DNA from: Bacteroidota bacterium
GTDB lineage: Bacteria > Bacteroidota > Ignavibacteria > UBA10030 > UBA8401
Reading direction: 5' to 3'
Assembly: GCA_003456055.1 (NCBI GenBank)
Contig: DMPG01000376.1
Location: 1,896 to 9,640, forward strand
DNA length: 7,745 nt
Numbering within the stretch: position 1 is the stretch's first letter; every line of letters starts with the position of its first letter. The position numbers and the translations under genes were made by a program. The notes under the pieces are model-generated. The model was not told the DNA's origin. It searched no databases and saw nothing but the letters and a program-made list of their open reading frames with translations. Positions 1 to 5,859 of the stretch are shown in pieces.

Positions 1-252
1 GCTCCTGATGGAGAACATTTCGTATTTGTCAAAGTAGTTCCTCCGTACAATTTTGAAATCTATTTGCAGAGCCTTAAAACCGGAAAACAAACACGACTGA
101 CAACCAATGATGCATTTGACGGTTTTCCTGTAATTTCACCCGACGGAAATTATCTACGGTTTGATTCGAATAGAGAGATCATTCCCGGAAAGAAAATACT
201 TCGGCCATTTTTAATGGATATATCATCACTGAAAATTGGGAAAGAAAAATAA
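1..252 (+). CDS. C-terminal fragment of a PD40 (WD40-like) beta-propeller protein, TolB-like
   Basis: The frame is open from base 1 and ends at TAA 250-252, giving 83 visible residues; the start lies outside the window. Two PD40-type blade signatures are visible: APDGEHFVF at the extreme left and SPDGNYLRFDSNR near residues 49-61, each followed by the strand and turn typical of this repeat. Between them lies IYLQSLKTGKQTRLT, the usual 'write out / relate to threshold' strand that precedes the next blade. PD40 repeats occur in TolB, in DPP-IV-like peptidase propellers and in many secreted Bacteroidota proteins, so the exact function cannot be named from the last two blades. The gene ends about 24 residues after the last SPDG, so nothing such as a peptidase or OmpA domain follows the propeller. 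It converges on the feo operon with about 100 bp between them. The family call is firm; the role is unknown. Confidence 0.8.
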   Translation, partial: APDGEHFVFVKVVPPYNFEIYLQSLKTGKQTRLTTNDAFDGFPVISPDGNYLRFDSNREIIPGKKILRPFLMDISSLKIGKEK

Positions 253-352
253 CGGTGCAGTATCTGAGTGATTAAGGTAAGAGTGTGCAGAACTTTTTTG
301 AATCAGTTCGATTTTGATCAGACTTTTTCTAATTATAGAATTCAATATTGGT
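253..352. other. Convergent intergenic gap, no clear terminator
   Basis: This 100-bp gap separates the ends of two converging transcripts. It contains T runs at 291-297 and 324-328 and a 14-bp AT-rich palindrome at 327-340 (TTCTA-ATTA-TAGAA). No GC-containing stem followed by a T tract is visible on either strand, so termination here is probably not by a classic intrinsic hairpin, or depends on a weak AT-rich one. Confidence 0.4.
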
Positions 353-511
353 TTAATTTTTTAGTTTGTATCGCTGCCGTTCCCTGATTTCAATAAGCGT
401 ACAATTTCCGCAATCCTTTTTGTTTTTTCTATTAAGTAGTTCATTTCGTACAAGTAAAATAATTGTAACTGCGACAATGAATAACGAAGTAATTTCCTGC
501 CAGTGCATCAT
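353..511 (-). CDS. FeoB-associated Cys-rich small membrane protein (FeoC-position)
   Basis: This encodes 52 residues starting MMHWQEITSL. Residues about 7-21 (ITSLFIVAVTIILLV) form one transmembrane helix; a basic stretch follows (RNELLNRKNKK), then DCGNC with cysteines 34 and 37, then a charged tail. One N-terminal span plus a short CxxC tail directly after feoB matches the 'FeoB-associated Cys-rich membrane protein' family. That family may bind Fe(II) or a cluster, or regulate FeoB; its mechanism is not settled. The start at 511 is chosen because its ATG overlaps the feoB stop as ATGA, the same coupling as at the feoA-feoB junction. A longer reading up to 604 would lie inside feoB and is unlikely. 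The CxxC side is probably cytoplasmic by the positive-inside rule. It is the last gene of the operon. Confidence 0.78.
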   Translation of the reverse strand: MMHWQEITSLFIVAVTIILLVRNELLNRKNKKDCGNCTLIEIRERQRYKLKN

Positions 512-2616
512 GAAATAAACCATAAACCTACTCGATAAGTTATAAATGTACCTACATATGCCAACACAGTCATATAAGCAAATTGAAAGATTGGCCATTT
601 CCATCCATTAGTTTCTCTTCGCATTACAGCAATTGTTGATAAACATTGCATCGCTAATACATAATACACCATTAAACAAATTGCAGTTAACGCAGTGAAC
701 TTTGGAAGCCCTGTTGCGGGATCAACCTCTTGTTGAATCTGTGCTCGTAATGAAAGTGTATTGTCGGTTCCATTCTCCATATTATATATTGTTCCCATTG
801 TGCTGACAAAAACTTCTCTCTGCAACAATGAGCTGACGATACCAATTCCAATTTTCCAATCAAAGCCTAATGGAGTCAATGTTGGTTCTATAAAATGTCC
901 AACCTGTCCTACAAAACTGTGTGCAAGCTTCTCCGATGGAGTTCCGCTTTCGATTTTTGGGTAAGTTGCCAAGAACCATAATACAATTGAAACACCGAGG
1001 ATAATTGTTCCTGCACGTTTTAAGAAAATTCTAGAACGTTCCCACATATGAAGCATTGTATTTTTTAAGGAAGGCATTCTATACGGCGGCAATTCCATAA
1101 TAAATGCCGGTGAATTCCCTTTGAGTAAAAATTTTTTGAAAATAAATGCCATTAATAATGCAGTGAATAAACCAAGTAAATACATTGCAACCAGAACAAA
1201 ACCGGCAAGACTAAAGATACCGAGCACGGATTCATTTGGAATAAATGTGGCAATCATTAACGCATAGACGGGCATTCGTGCGCTGCAACTGATTAACGGT
1301 GCTACAAGCATTGTTACCAATCGATCTTTCGGACTTTCAATTGTTCGTGTTGCCATAATACCCGGTATTGCGCAGGCGAATGAAGAGAGAAGAGGAATAA
1401 AAGATTTTCCGTGTAATCCAACTTTTCCCATTAATCGATCCATGATAAATGCTGCACGAGCCATATATCCGGTATCTTCAAGCAAACCAAGGAAAAGGAA
1501 TAGTAATAAAATTTGTGGGAGGAATGTTACAACAGCACCGACTCCGCCAATCGCACCATTGACAACAAGATCATGCAAATCACCCGGAGGAATGATATGA
1601 CCAACTTGTGAACCAAGCCAATCAAATCCCTTGCCGATCAATTCCATCGGTAAATTTGCCCAAGCAAAAATTGTCTGAAAAATAATCGCCATGACAGAAA
1701 AAAATATAATGTAACCCCAAACTTTATGTGTTACGATAGTATCTATCTTATCACTTATTGATAATTGACCAATTTTGGGTCGAATGGATACACATCTGTC
1801 ACACACATCTTTGATCCATTGATATCGGGATTCAACAAAGACAGAAAATCTATCAATTCCCAATGCATCAAGTGTTTCGTGATCTTTCTTTAGATGTGTA
1901 AGAAATTCTGTTGAATATGTGCCATGAAAAGAATCGATTGAACGGGGGGTTGAAAGAAGAGTTTGTGCTTCAAAGTAAGCTGCGCAATCATTGCGATTCT
2001 CATTTGCAACAAGTAATGACGTAAGCTCCTCATGCTTAAATTTGATCTTCTCCGGAAGCGTCCATGAACGTGCCGTGGTTGAAATTGAAAGTGTTGATTG
2101 TAATGCGGAAAGTAGTTCTTTTATCCCATTTTTCTTACTTGCAATTGTTGGAATAACTGGAACCCCAAGATTTTTTGAGAGTTCTTTTACATTTATGTTG
2201 ATTCCCTCTCGTTCAGCTACATCGATCATATTCAGAGCTACAACAACAGGAAATTGTTGATCAATGATCTGACTTAAGAGATATAAGTTACGCTCCAGAT
2301 TACTTGCATCGATCACACAAATTACTGTATCGCATAGAGGTGTTTCGGCAATTTTTCCAAGAAGTACATCTGTTGCAATTTTTTCATCAGGCGAATTTGC
2401 AGAAAGAGAATATGTTCCGGGGAGATCCAATAAATTGCTCTCGGTTCCATCACCAAAAATAATTTTTCCTTCTTTCTTCTCAACAGTAACCCCCGGATAG
2501 TTACCAACTTTTTGACGTAGACCGGTCAGGGCATTGAATAGTGTTGTTTTTCCAGAATTTGGATTTCCAATTATTGCAATATTTTTCGATTTCAATTTAT
2601 GATTATCAATCATCAT
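508..2616 (-). CDS. feoB: Ferrous iron transporter FeoB (GTPase plus membrane permease)
   Basis: This is a 702-residue inner-membrane Fe(II) importer, within the usual FeoB length. The N-terminal G domain shows G1 GNPNSGKT (17-24), G2 threonine in PGVTVE (41-46), G3 DLPG (64-67), G4 NMID (129-132) and G5 TIASKKNG (157-164). A helical GDI-like linker spans about 180-285. The membrane part begins near 295 with the gate signatures LLEDTGYMARAAF (378-390), then CAIPGIMATRTI (415-426, Cys415) and SCSARMPVYALM (443-454, Cys444). The second gate half includes LLQREVFVSTMGT (597-609), and CLSTIAVMRRETNGWKWP (658-675) lies near the C-terminus. All motifs are intact. The ATG at 2616 overlaps the upstream feoA stop (ATGA), so translation is probably coupled; a second ATG follows immediately. 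Its stop overlaps the next small gene in the same way. Confidence is very high. Confidence 0.98.
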   Translation of the reverse strand: MMIDNHKLKSKNIAIIGNPNSGKTTLFNALTGLRQKVGNYPGVTVEKKEGKIIFGDGTESNLLDLPGTYSLSANSPDEKIATDVLLGKIAETPLCDTVICVIDASNLERNLYLLSQIIDQQFPVVVALNMIDVAEREGININVKELSKNLGVPVIPTIASKKNGIKELLSALQSTLSISTTARSWTLPEKIKFKHEELTSLLVANENRNDCAAYFEAQTLLSTPRSIDSFHGTYSTEFLTHLKKDHETLDALGIDRFSVFVESRYQWIKDVCDRCVSIRPKIGQLSISDKIDTIVTHKVWGYIIFFSVMAIIFQTIFAWANLPMELIGKGFDWLGSQVGHIIPPGDLHDLVVNGAIGGVGAVVTFLPQILLLFLFLGLLEDTGYMARAAFIMDRLMGKVGLHGKSFIPLLSSFACAIPGIMATRTIESPKDRLVTMLVAPLISCSARMPVYALMIATFIPNESVLGIFSLAGFVLVAMYLLGLFTALLMAFIFKKFLLKGNSPAFIMELPPYRMPSLKNTMLHMWERSRIFLKRAGTIILGVSIVLWFLATYPKIESGTPSEKLAHSFVGQVGHFIEPTLTPLGFDWKIGIGIVSSLLQREVFVSTMGTIYNMENGTDNTLSLRAQIQQEVDPATGLPKFTALTAICLMVYYVLAMQCLSTIAVMRRETNGWKWPIFQFAYMTVLAYVGTFITYRVGLWFIS

Positions 2617-2852
2617 TTGTTTCTTTGTAAAACAATTGATTCAGCTTCAACTTTTCGAATGGATAGTCGATAACCACGAATTTTAATTTCTATCGGGTCA
2701 CCCAGTGGAGCAAATCGGATTAGCTCAATCGTTGTACCTTTTATTAAGCCTAGTTCCAGCAATCGCATCTTCAATTTCGAATCAGTTGTTGTAATGTTCT
2801 CAACAACGCCGCATTCACCAGGTTGTAAAGAATTAAGAGTGGCTTCATTCAT
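2613..2852 (-). CDS. feoA: FeoA domain protein (second, FeoB-proximal copy)
   Basis: This encodes a 79-residue cytosolic SH3-like FeoA protein, the normal family length. The core is visible as LQPGECGVVENI near the N-terminus, then RLLELGLIKGTTIELIRFAPLGDPIEIKIRGYRLSIRKVEAESI. RLLELGL, APLGDP and the 'rGyrlsiRk.eA..I.v' ending are the family's signature segments. FeoA is known to interact with FeoB and to be needed for efficient Fe(II) uptake, although its mechanism is debated. The stop overlaps the feoB start by 4 nt, and its ATG lies 2 nt after the stop of the upstream feoA paralogue. Of the two FeoA proteins here this is the canonical one; its single Cys (residue 14) is not part of a pair. 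Confidence 0.95.
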   Translation of the reverse strand: MNEATLNSLQPGECGVVENITTTDSKLKMRLLELGLIKGTTIELIRFAPLGDPIEIKIRGYRLSIRKVEAESIVLQRNK

Positions 2853-2854
2853 TG

Positions 2855-3076
2855 TTATATAACACTTACAATTATTGTTTGTGCTACACTATGGTGTAAT
2901 CCGATTCGAGTATTGCACACTTCGCAAATTAAATGCGAAGGTCCATTAATGACACATCGAACCATCGCATTATTGCAAAAACCTAATTCACGTAATCGCA
3001 TACAAGTTTCAGGGGTTGTATTTAGTTGCTGTATTCGAACTGTTGATCCTGATTGTGTATGTGCTAATGTATTCAT
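2855..3076 (-). CDS. feoA: Cys-rich FeoA-like protein (first copy)
   Basis: This encodes 73 residues starting MNTLAHTQSG. It has the FeoA pattern: an N-terminal 'sGstvrI' strand, then MRLRELGFCNNAMVRCV (26-42), NGPSHLICEVCNTRIGL (44-60) and the terminal AQTIIVSVI strand. Unlike the second copy it has five cysteines (25, 34, 41, 51, 54), including the C51-x-x-C54 pair in the loop before NTRIGL, plus His61-His62, so metal or redox sensing is plausible. The ATG at 3076 is preferred because it lies 1 nt after the fur stop codon. An in-frame extension to 3175 would read through the end of fur in another frame and adds a non-FeoA basic stretch. It sits between fur and the canonical feoA. Family assignment is good; the division of labour between the two FeoA copies is unknown. 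Confidence 0.9.
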   Translation of the reverse strand: MNTLAHTQSGSTVRIQQLNTTPETCMRLRELGFCNNAMVRCVINGPSHLICEVCNTRIGLHHSVAQTIIVSVI

Positions 3077-3077
3077 A

Positions 3078-3512
3078 TTATTTTTGACATTTTGAACAGA
3101 TCCCAAAAATTTGAAAGGTAGAGGTCTGTATTTTAAATTTATTTTCGTCACTAACTTCTTTTTGTATCTTTTCAATTAGATCGTTTACAAATTCTATGAT
3201 ATCTCCACATTCTAAACATATTAAATGATGATGATGAGGTCGACCAAAAGCTTTTTCATATCGTGAATGATTTTCCCCAAAACGATATTTTGAAATTAAT
3301 CCGCAGTCTTGAAGCAGGTCAAGTGTATTGTATACGGTTGCACGACTTACTTTTTGGCCACTGGTTTTTACTTGAAAAAAAAGTTCATCAGCATCGAAAT
3401 GTCCATCAAAATTCATAACCGTTTCCATAATGATGAATCGTTCCGGCGTAATTCTATAATTACCTGATTTTAGGTATTTCGTAAATTTTTCTTTTGCTAA
3501 ATCAATATCCAT
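3078..3512 (-). CDS. fur: Fur-family ferric uptake regulator
   Basis: This encodes a 144-residue Fur/PerR-type repressor of normal length. The winged helix-turn-helix covers about residues 8-85, with RITPERFIIMETV (20-32), GHFDADELF (37-45) and the recognition helix VSRATVYNTLDLL (55-67). The hinge ENHSRYE (80-86) leads to the dimerisation and metal domain with HHHH (93-96), CLEC (99-102), GDIIEF (103-108) and the C-terminal CSKC (139-142); the two CxxC pairs form the structural zinc site. The position where many family members carry a histidine shortly before the last CxxC appears to be Ser131, so one accessory metal site may differ. Sequence alone does not separate Fur from PerR, but its place as first gene of a feo operon argues for iron sensing. 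No Shine-Dalgarno is seen upstream of the ATG. A palindrome at 3523-3539 suggests autoregulation. Confidence 0.95.
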   Translation of the reverse strand: MDIDLAKEKFTKYLKSGNYRITPERFIIMETVMNFDGHFDADELFFQVKTSGQKVSRATVYNTLDLLQDCGLISKYRFGENHSRYEKAFGRPHHHHLICLECGDIIEFVNDLIEKIQKEVSDENKFKIQTSTFQIFGICSKCQK

Positions 3513-3522
3513 TTAATTTATA

Positions 3523-3539
3523 TTTAGACTTAATCTAAA
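3523..3539. promoter_or_regulatory. Candidate Fur-family operator (palindrome)
   Basis: The sequence is a perfect inverted repeat, TTTAGA-CTTAA-TCTAAA, 11 bp upstream of the fur ATG. Its inner 15 bases, read on the minus strand as TTAGATT-A-AGTCTAA, have the 7-1-7 symmetry of Fur/PerR boxes (for example TTATAATNATTATAA), with partial base agreement. It falls exactly where transcription from the predicted fur promoter should start, an ideal place for repression. The palindrome is seen directly; that Fur binds it is inference. Confidence 0.55.
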
Positions 3540-3541
3540 CT

Positions 3542-3570
3542 AATATATGTTTTAATTTCATTTTATTCAA
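3542..3570 (-). promoter_or_regulatory. Predicted sigma70-type promoter of the fur-feo operon
   Basis: On the minus strand TTGAAT (3570-3565) and TATATT (3547-3542) are separated by exactly 17 bp, close to the housekeeping consensus. The -10 box ends 29 bp before the fur ATG, and the predicted start site lies within or beside the palindrome at 3523-3539. The region is very AT-rich, so chance matches are possible. Confidence 0.5.
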
Positions 3571-3581
3571 GAATTATTTGT

Positions 3582-3598
3582 GAATTTATTGAAAATTC
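3582..3598. repeat. AT-rich inverted repeat in the fur/SDR divergent region
   Basis: GAATTT-ATTGA-AAATTC forms a 6-5-6 inverted repeat with the same geometry as the candidate operator 59 bp away but a different sequence. It lies between the predicted fur promoter and the predicted SDR promoter. It could be a second regulator site or chance in AT-rich DNA. Confidence 0.3.
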
Positions 3599-3603
3599 GC
3601 AAA

Positions 3604-3633
3604 TTGGACTAAGATAGACCTGTATAGTATAAA
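3604..3633 (+). promoter_or_regulatory. Possible promoter for the SDR gene
   Basis: TTGGAC (3604-3609) and TATAAA (3628-3633) are spaced 18 bp apart, upstream of the SDR gene with a leader of about 75 nt. An alternative -10, TATAGT, overlaps at 3623-3628 but would be too close. The intervening leader shows no riboswitch-like fold that I can recognise. Confidence 0.35.
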
Positions 3634-3714
3634 TAATGAATTTCCATTCAAAACGAAAAATTATTATATTATCAGTATTAATACAAATTTCATACCAATA
3701 GGTCTTAAAAAAAT

Positions 3715-4473
3715 ATGATTAATTTATTCAATCAAGTTGTTATAATTTCAGGTGGTTCACGAGGAATAGGTGCTGCTAGTGCAGTTTTATTTGCGAAAGC
3801 AGGTGCAGATGTTGTTATTACTTATACCAAAAATGCGAAAGCTGCAAATTCTGTTGTTACAAGTGTGAAGAATAATGGGAGAAATTGTTTAGCAATTAAA
3901 GCTGATATCTCTAAATCATCAAATGCAAACAAAGTTGTTCAGCAAACAATAAAAAAATTTGGACGCATTGATATTCTTGTTAACAATGCAGGAATCTGGA
4001 CGTATGGCAAGATTGGTTCGATGAGTGAAAAAGTGTGGAAAGAAACTATGCAAGTGAATCTTGATGGGATGTTCTATTTGACAAATGCTGTCGTGCCATA
4101 TTTGAAGAAACAGAATAGTGGAAAGATCATTAATATTTCAAGTACAGCCGGTCAGCGAGGAGAAGCAGAACATTCACATTATGCAGCTTCCAAAGGTGGG
4201 ATGATCTCTTTTACCAAAGCGATCGCAACCGAATTAGGGGAGTTCAACATTAATGTTAATTCCGTTGCTCCTGGTTGGGTTGATACCGACCTTAATGATT
4301 CTGTTTTCTCAGACAAAAAATATAAAGAACAGGAGAGGAAAAAGATTCCAATTCAACGCATTCCTACACCGGAAGATATTGCAGGACCAATCGTTTTTCT
4401 TGCATCAGACCTAGCTCGACACATTACCGGTGAAATAATGAATGTGAATGGCGGAAGTGTTTTAGTCGGATGA
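3715..4473 (+). CDS. Short-chain dehydrogenase/reductase (SDR, FabG-like)
   Basis: This encodes a 252-residue cytosolic NAD(P)-dependent oxidoreductase of the classical SDR family. The Rossmann cofactor motif SGGSRGIG is at 12-19, the adenine-contacting Asp is Asp64 in ADIS, and NNAG is at 90-93. Catalytic residues are all present: Asn115, Ser143 in INISST, Tyr156 and Lys160 in YAASK. PGWVDTD follows the active site, and the C-terminus ITGEIMNVNGG is typical of FabG-like enzymes. The second strand ends VVITYTKN without an acidic residue at its tip, which together with Arg16 favours NADP(H); this is inference. The closest familiar enzyme is 3-oxoacyl-ACP reductase, but no fatty acid synthesis genes are adjacent, so the substrate is open and no symbol is given. 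No Shine-Dalgarno is seen before the ATG. It is divergent from fur, and the next gene is 240 bp away, so it is probably monocistronic. Confidence 0.93.
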   Translation: MINLFNQVVIISGGSRGIGAASAVLFAKAGADVVITYTKNAKAANSVVTSVKNNGRNCLAIKADISKSSNANKVVQQTIKKFGRIDILVNNAGIWTYGKIGSMSEKVWKETMQVNLDGMFYLTNAVVPYLKKQNSGKIINISSTAGQRGEAEHSHYAASKGGMISFTKAIATELGEFNINVNSVAPGWVDTDLNDSVFSDKKYKEQERKKIPIQRIPTPEDIAGPIVFLASDLARHITGEIMNVNGGSVLVG

Positions 4474-4713
4474 AAAGAGATATTATCCTTAAATTTTCAA
4501 CAAAAATCGAAGCGACTGCGAAAAGAATTGTTTGAGTTCCATACAAACTTCTACAATGTTATCAATGTTACGCCACCAATTATGAAAACCAGATTTGTAT
4601 CTGTTTTCATTTGGAATATTGTGCAAAAGTATTGGTCAATTTTAAATGCATGTCATTCAACGAATAGTATTTATGTATCGATATAAAAAAATAAAAGAGT
4701 ATTTTCATAAAAA
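4474..4713. other. 240-bp intergenic region between SDR and CPBP genes
   Basis: No credible gene is seen. It contains a direct repeat CAATGTTA at 4554-4561 and 4563-4570, a long hairpin at 4576-4614, and an A-rich stretch just before the CPBP start. A 34-codon open frame at 4582-4686 overlaps the hairpin and has no family resemblance. The promoter of the CPBP gene is presumably in the right half, but I could not pick a convincing -35/-10 pair. Confidence 0.5.
4576..4614. repeat. Long near-perfect intergenic hairpin
   Basis: ATGAAAAC-C-AGAT (4582-4594) pairs with ATCT-GTTTTCAT (4599-4610) around a TTGT loop, giving 12 bp with one bulged C. CCAA (4576-4579) and TTGG (4611-4614) extend the stem by 4 bp beyond a TT bulge. 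No T tract follows on either strand, so it is not a standard intrinsic terminator. It may protect the SDR mRNA end, terminate factor-dependently, or act as a small repeat element. Confidence 0.5.
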
Positions 4714-5547
4714 ATGATTGAACGACAATATTTTCGTCTGACTTTTGTTATAATAATTTGTATTTCCATACTTTCTGGAATTTTAAGCTATTTCCAAATA
4801 CCGTATCAATTTTATGTGTGGGAATTATTTATTGATTCAAAAATTCTAGCATTAATGCTTCTATTGATTTTTCTCAATAGAAAGAAAGCAATTCAGATTG
4901 CAAGTGTTAAACTGCTCTTATTGAATTGGAGCTGGAAGAAAAGCATCATCTATTTTTCCCTCCCTATTCTCTTATATGTAATTGTTATTGCAGCAGGCTT
5001 GTTATTCAATGGAGTTTTACTAAATAAATTAGATAATTCGACAACATTAATCCTTGCAACGTTATTTGATATTCCTGCAATTTTTGTCTTTTCAGCAACT
5101 TCGATCCTGATCGAAGAAATTTTCTTTCGAGGATTTCTTCACTCTACAATGCAACAATTTCGACCGCAGTGGCAAGCGATTATTTTAATAAGTTTCGTAT
5201 GGGTTGTTTATAATTTTTCAGAAATTATTGGAATAGAAGAGGTCAATTTATTGAAAGGTATTATTGTAGTATCATTTTACTTTTCAATTGGAGTGTTTTG
5301 TTCCGTGTTAGTTAGTAAACATAACTCCATTTGGTTTGGGTATTCTCTACGTGTTGGATTGATTACTCTTGCTCCAGTAATAGTAACATCATTATTATCC
5401 GAATCCGATGCATTTTTCTCGTCAGAGTCATTTTTGTTTTTTACTGAAGGTGCGATTGTCTCTGTTTTGCTATTAGCGATTGGTTATATTTTATTTCGGT
5501 CAAATATCGTAGGTTCAACAATTGTGGAAGAAAAAATTGAAAATTGA
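4714..5547 (+). CDS. CPBP-family (CAAX protease-like) membrane protein, degenerate active site
   Basis: This encodes a 277-residue polytopic membrane protein with about seven or eight hydrophobic spans, starting with residues 9-26 and ending with about 246-262. The CPBP (Abi/Rce1-like intramembrane endopeptidase) motif 1, EEIFFRG with Glu134, Glu135 and Arg139, is intact. Motif 2 usually reads FxxxH; the equivalent here appears to be WVVYN (163-167), with Asn for His. Motif 3 usually carries a histidine after the 'siW' strand; here SIWFGYSLRVG (205-215) has Arg213 near that place. The general base and metal or oxyanion residues may thus be lost, making a non-catalytic or atypical member likely. 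Family members process prenylated proteins or act in peptide maturation and self-immunity, but nothing nearby indicates a substrate. No Shine-Dalgarno is seen at the ATG. Family assignment is fairly firm; function is unknown. Confidence 0.82.
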   Translation: MIERQYFRLTFVIIICISILSGILSYFQIPYQFYVWELFIDSKILALMLLLIFLNRKKAIQIASVKLLLLNWSWKKSIIYFSLPILLYVIVIAAGLLFNGVLLNKLDNSTTLILATLFDIPAIFVFSATSILIEEIFFRGFLHSTMQQFRPQWQAIILISFVWVVYNFSEIIGIEEVNLLKGIIVVSFYFSIGVFCSVLVSKHNSIWFGYSLRVGLITLAPVIVTSLLSESDAFFSSESFLFFTEGAIVSVLLLAIGYILFRSNIVGSTIVEEKIEN

Positions 5548-5555
5548 AATTTTCC

Positions 5556-5586
5556 TTGACTATTTAGCGAATTCAGGCAATATTTA
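5556..5586 (+). promoter_or_regulatory. Predicted promoter of the histone H1-like gene
   Basis: TTGACT at 5556-5561 is a near-consensus -35 box located 9 bp after the CPBP stop. Possible -10 boxes are AATATT (5579-5584, 17-bp spacer) or TATTTA (5581-5586, 19-bp spacer). It would give a leader of about 35-40 nt and make the small gene independent of the CPBP gene. Confidence 0.45.
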
Positions 5587-5616
5587 ATAGTTAATCGTTC
5601 TATTTACCAATCAATT

Positions 5617-5623
5617 AAAGGAG
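5617..5623 (+). promoter_or_regulatory. Shine-Dalgarno site deciding the start at 5629
   Basis: AAAGGAG lies 5 nt before the ATG at 5629 but only 2 nt before the ATG at 5626, so the second ATG is the better start. It is the one strong ribosome binding site in the window, consistent with high expression of the small DNA-binding protein. Confidence 0.65.
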
Positions 5624-5628
5624 TAATG

Positions 5629-5841
5629 ATGAGTCGTTATACAGAACTCGTTGAATTAGTTCAAACTTTCGAGAAGGATTTCATCAAATTTTACGATAAA
5701 GGCAATAAATCTGCCGGAACACGCGTTCGTAAACATATGGCAGAATTAAAACGAAAAGCTCAGGACATTCGTATTGAAGTCCAGGAATTAAAGGGAACTT
5801 CAGACGATAGTGAAACACCGGAAACAACCCCCAATGAGTAA
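5629..5841 (+). CDS. Histone H1-like (Hc1-type) nucleoid protein
   Basis: This encodes 70 residues starting MSRYTELVEL. An amphipathic N-terminal helix is followed by the highly characteristic segment KFYDKGNKSAGTRVRKHM (20-37) and MAELKRKAQDIRIEVQELK (37-55). It ends in an acidic, Thr/Pro-rich tail (DDSETPETTPNE). This matches the short histone H1-like Hc1 family proteins common in Bacteroidota and relatives, where YDKGNK.AGTRVRK is the conserved core; the chlamydial Hc1 N-terminus is related. The protein probably binds DNA without sequence specificity and compacts the nucleoid. It lacks the Lys/Ala-rich C-terminal tail of chlamydial Hc1 and instead ends acidic. The start follows the strong ribosome binding site. 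Its own promoter and an intrinsic terminator bracket it, so it is monocistronic and likely abundant. Confidence 0.88.
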   Translation: MSRYTELVELVQTFEKDFIKFYDKGNKSAGTRVRKHMAELKRKAQDIRIEVQELKGTSDDSETPETTPNE

Positions 5842-5859
5842 TTAAACTCGTTTACCTAT

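Noticed and set aside
327..340. TTCTA-ATTA-TAGAA palindrome as terminator of the feo operon
   Set aside because: Only a 5-bp AT-rich stem, and no T tract follows it on the minus strand.
512..604. N-terminal extension of the small CxxC protein up to 604
   Set aside because: It would lie wholly inside feoB. The ATG at 511 overlaps the feoB stop in the ATGA form used at the feoA-feoB junction and gives the normal family length.
3077..3175. N-terminal extension of the first FeoA-like protein
   Set aside because: It reads through the 3' end of fur in another frame, adds non-FeoA residues, and an ATG lies 1 nt after the fur stop.
4582..4686. 34-codon open frame (MKTRFVSVFIW...)
   Set aside because: Its start lies in the hairpin stem, it has no ribosome binding site and no recognisable family; likely chance.
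5626..5628. Upstream ATG as start of the histone H1-like gene
   Set aside because: It is only 2 nt from the ribosome binding site; the next ATG at 5629 has proper spacing and gives the family's MSRY-type start.
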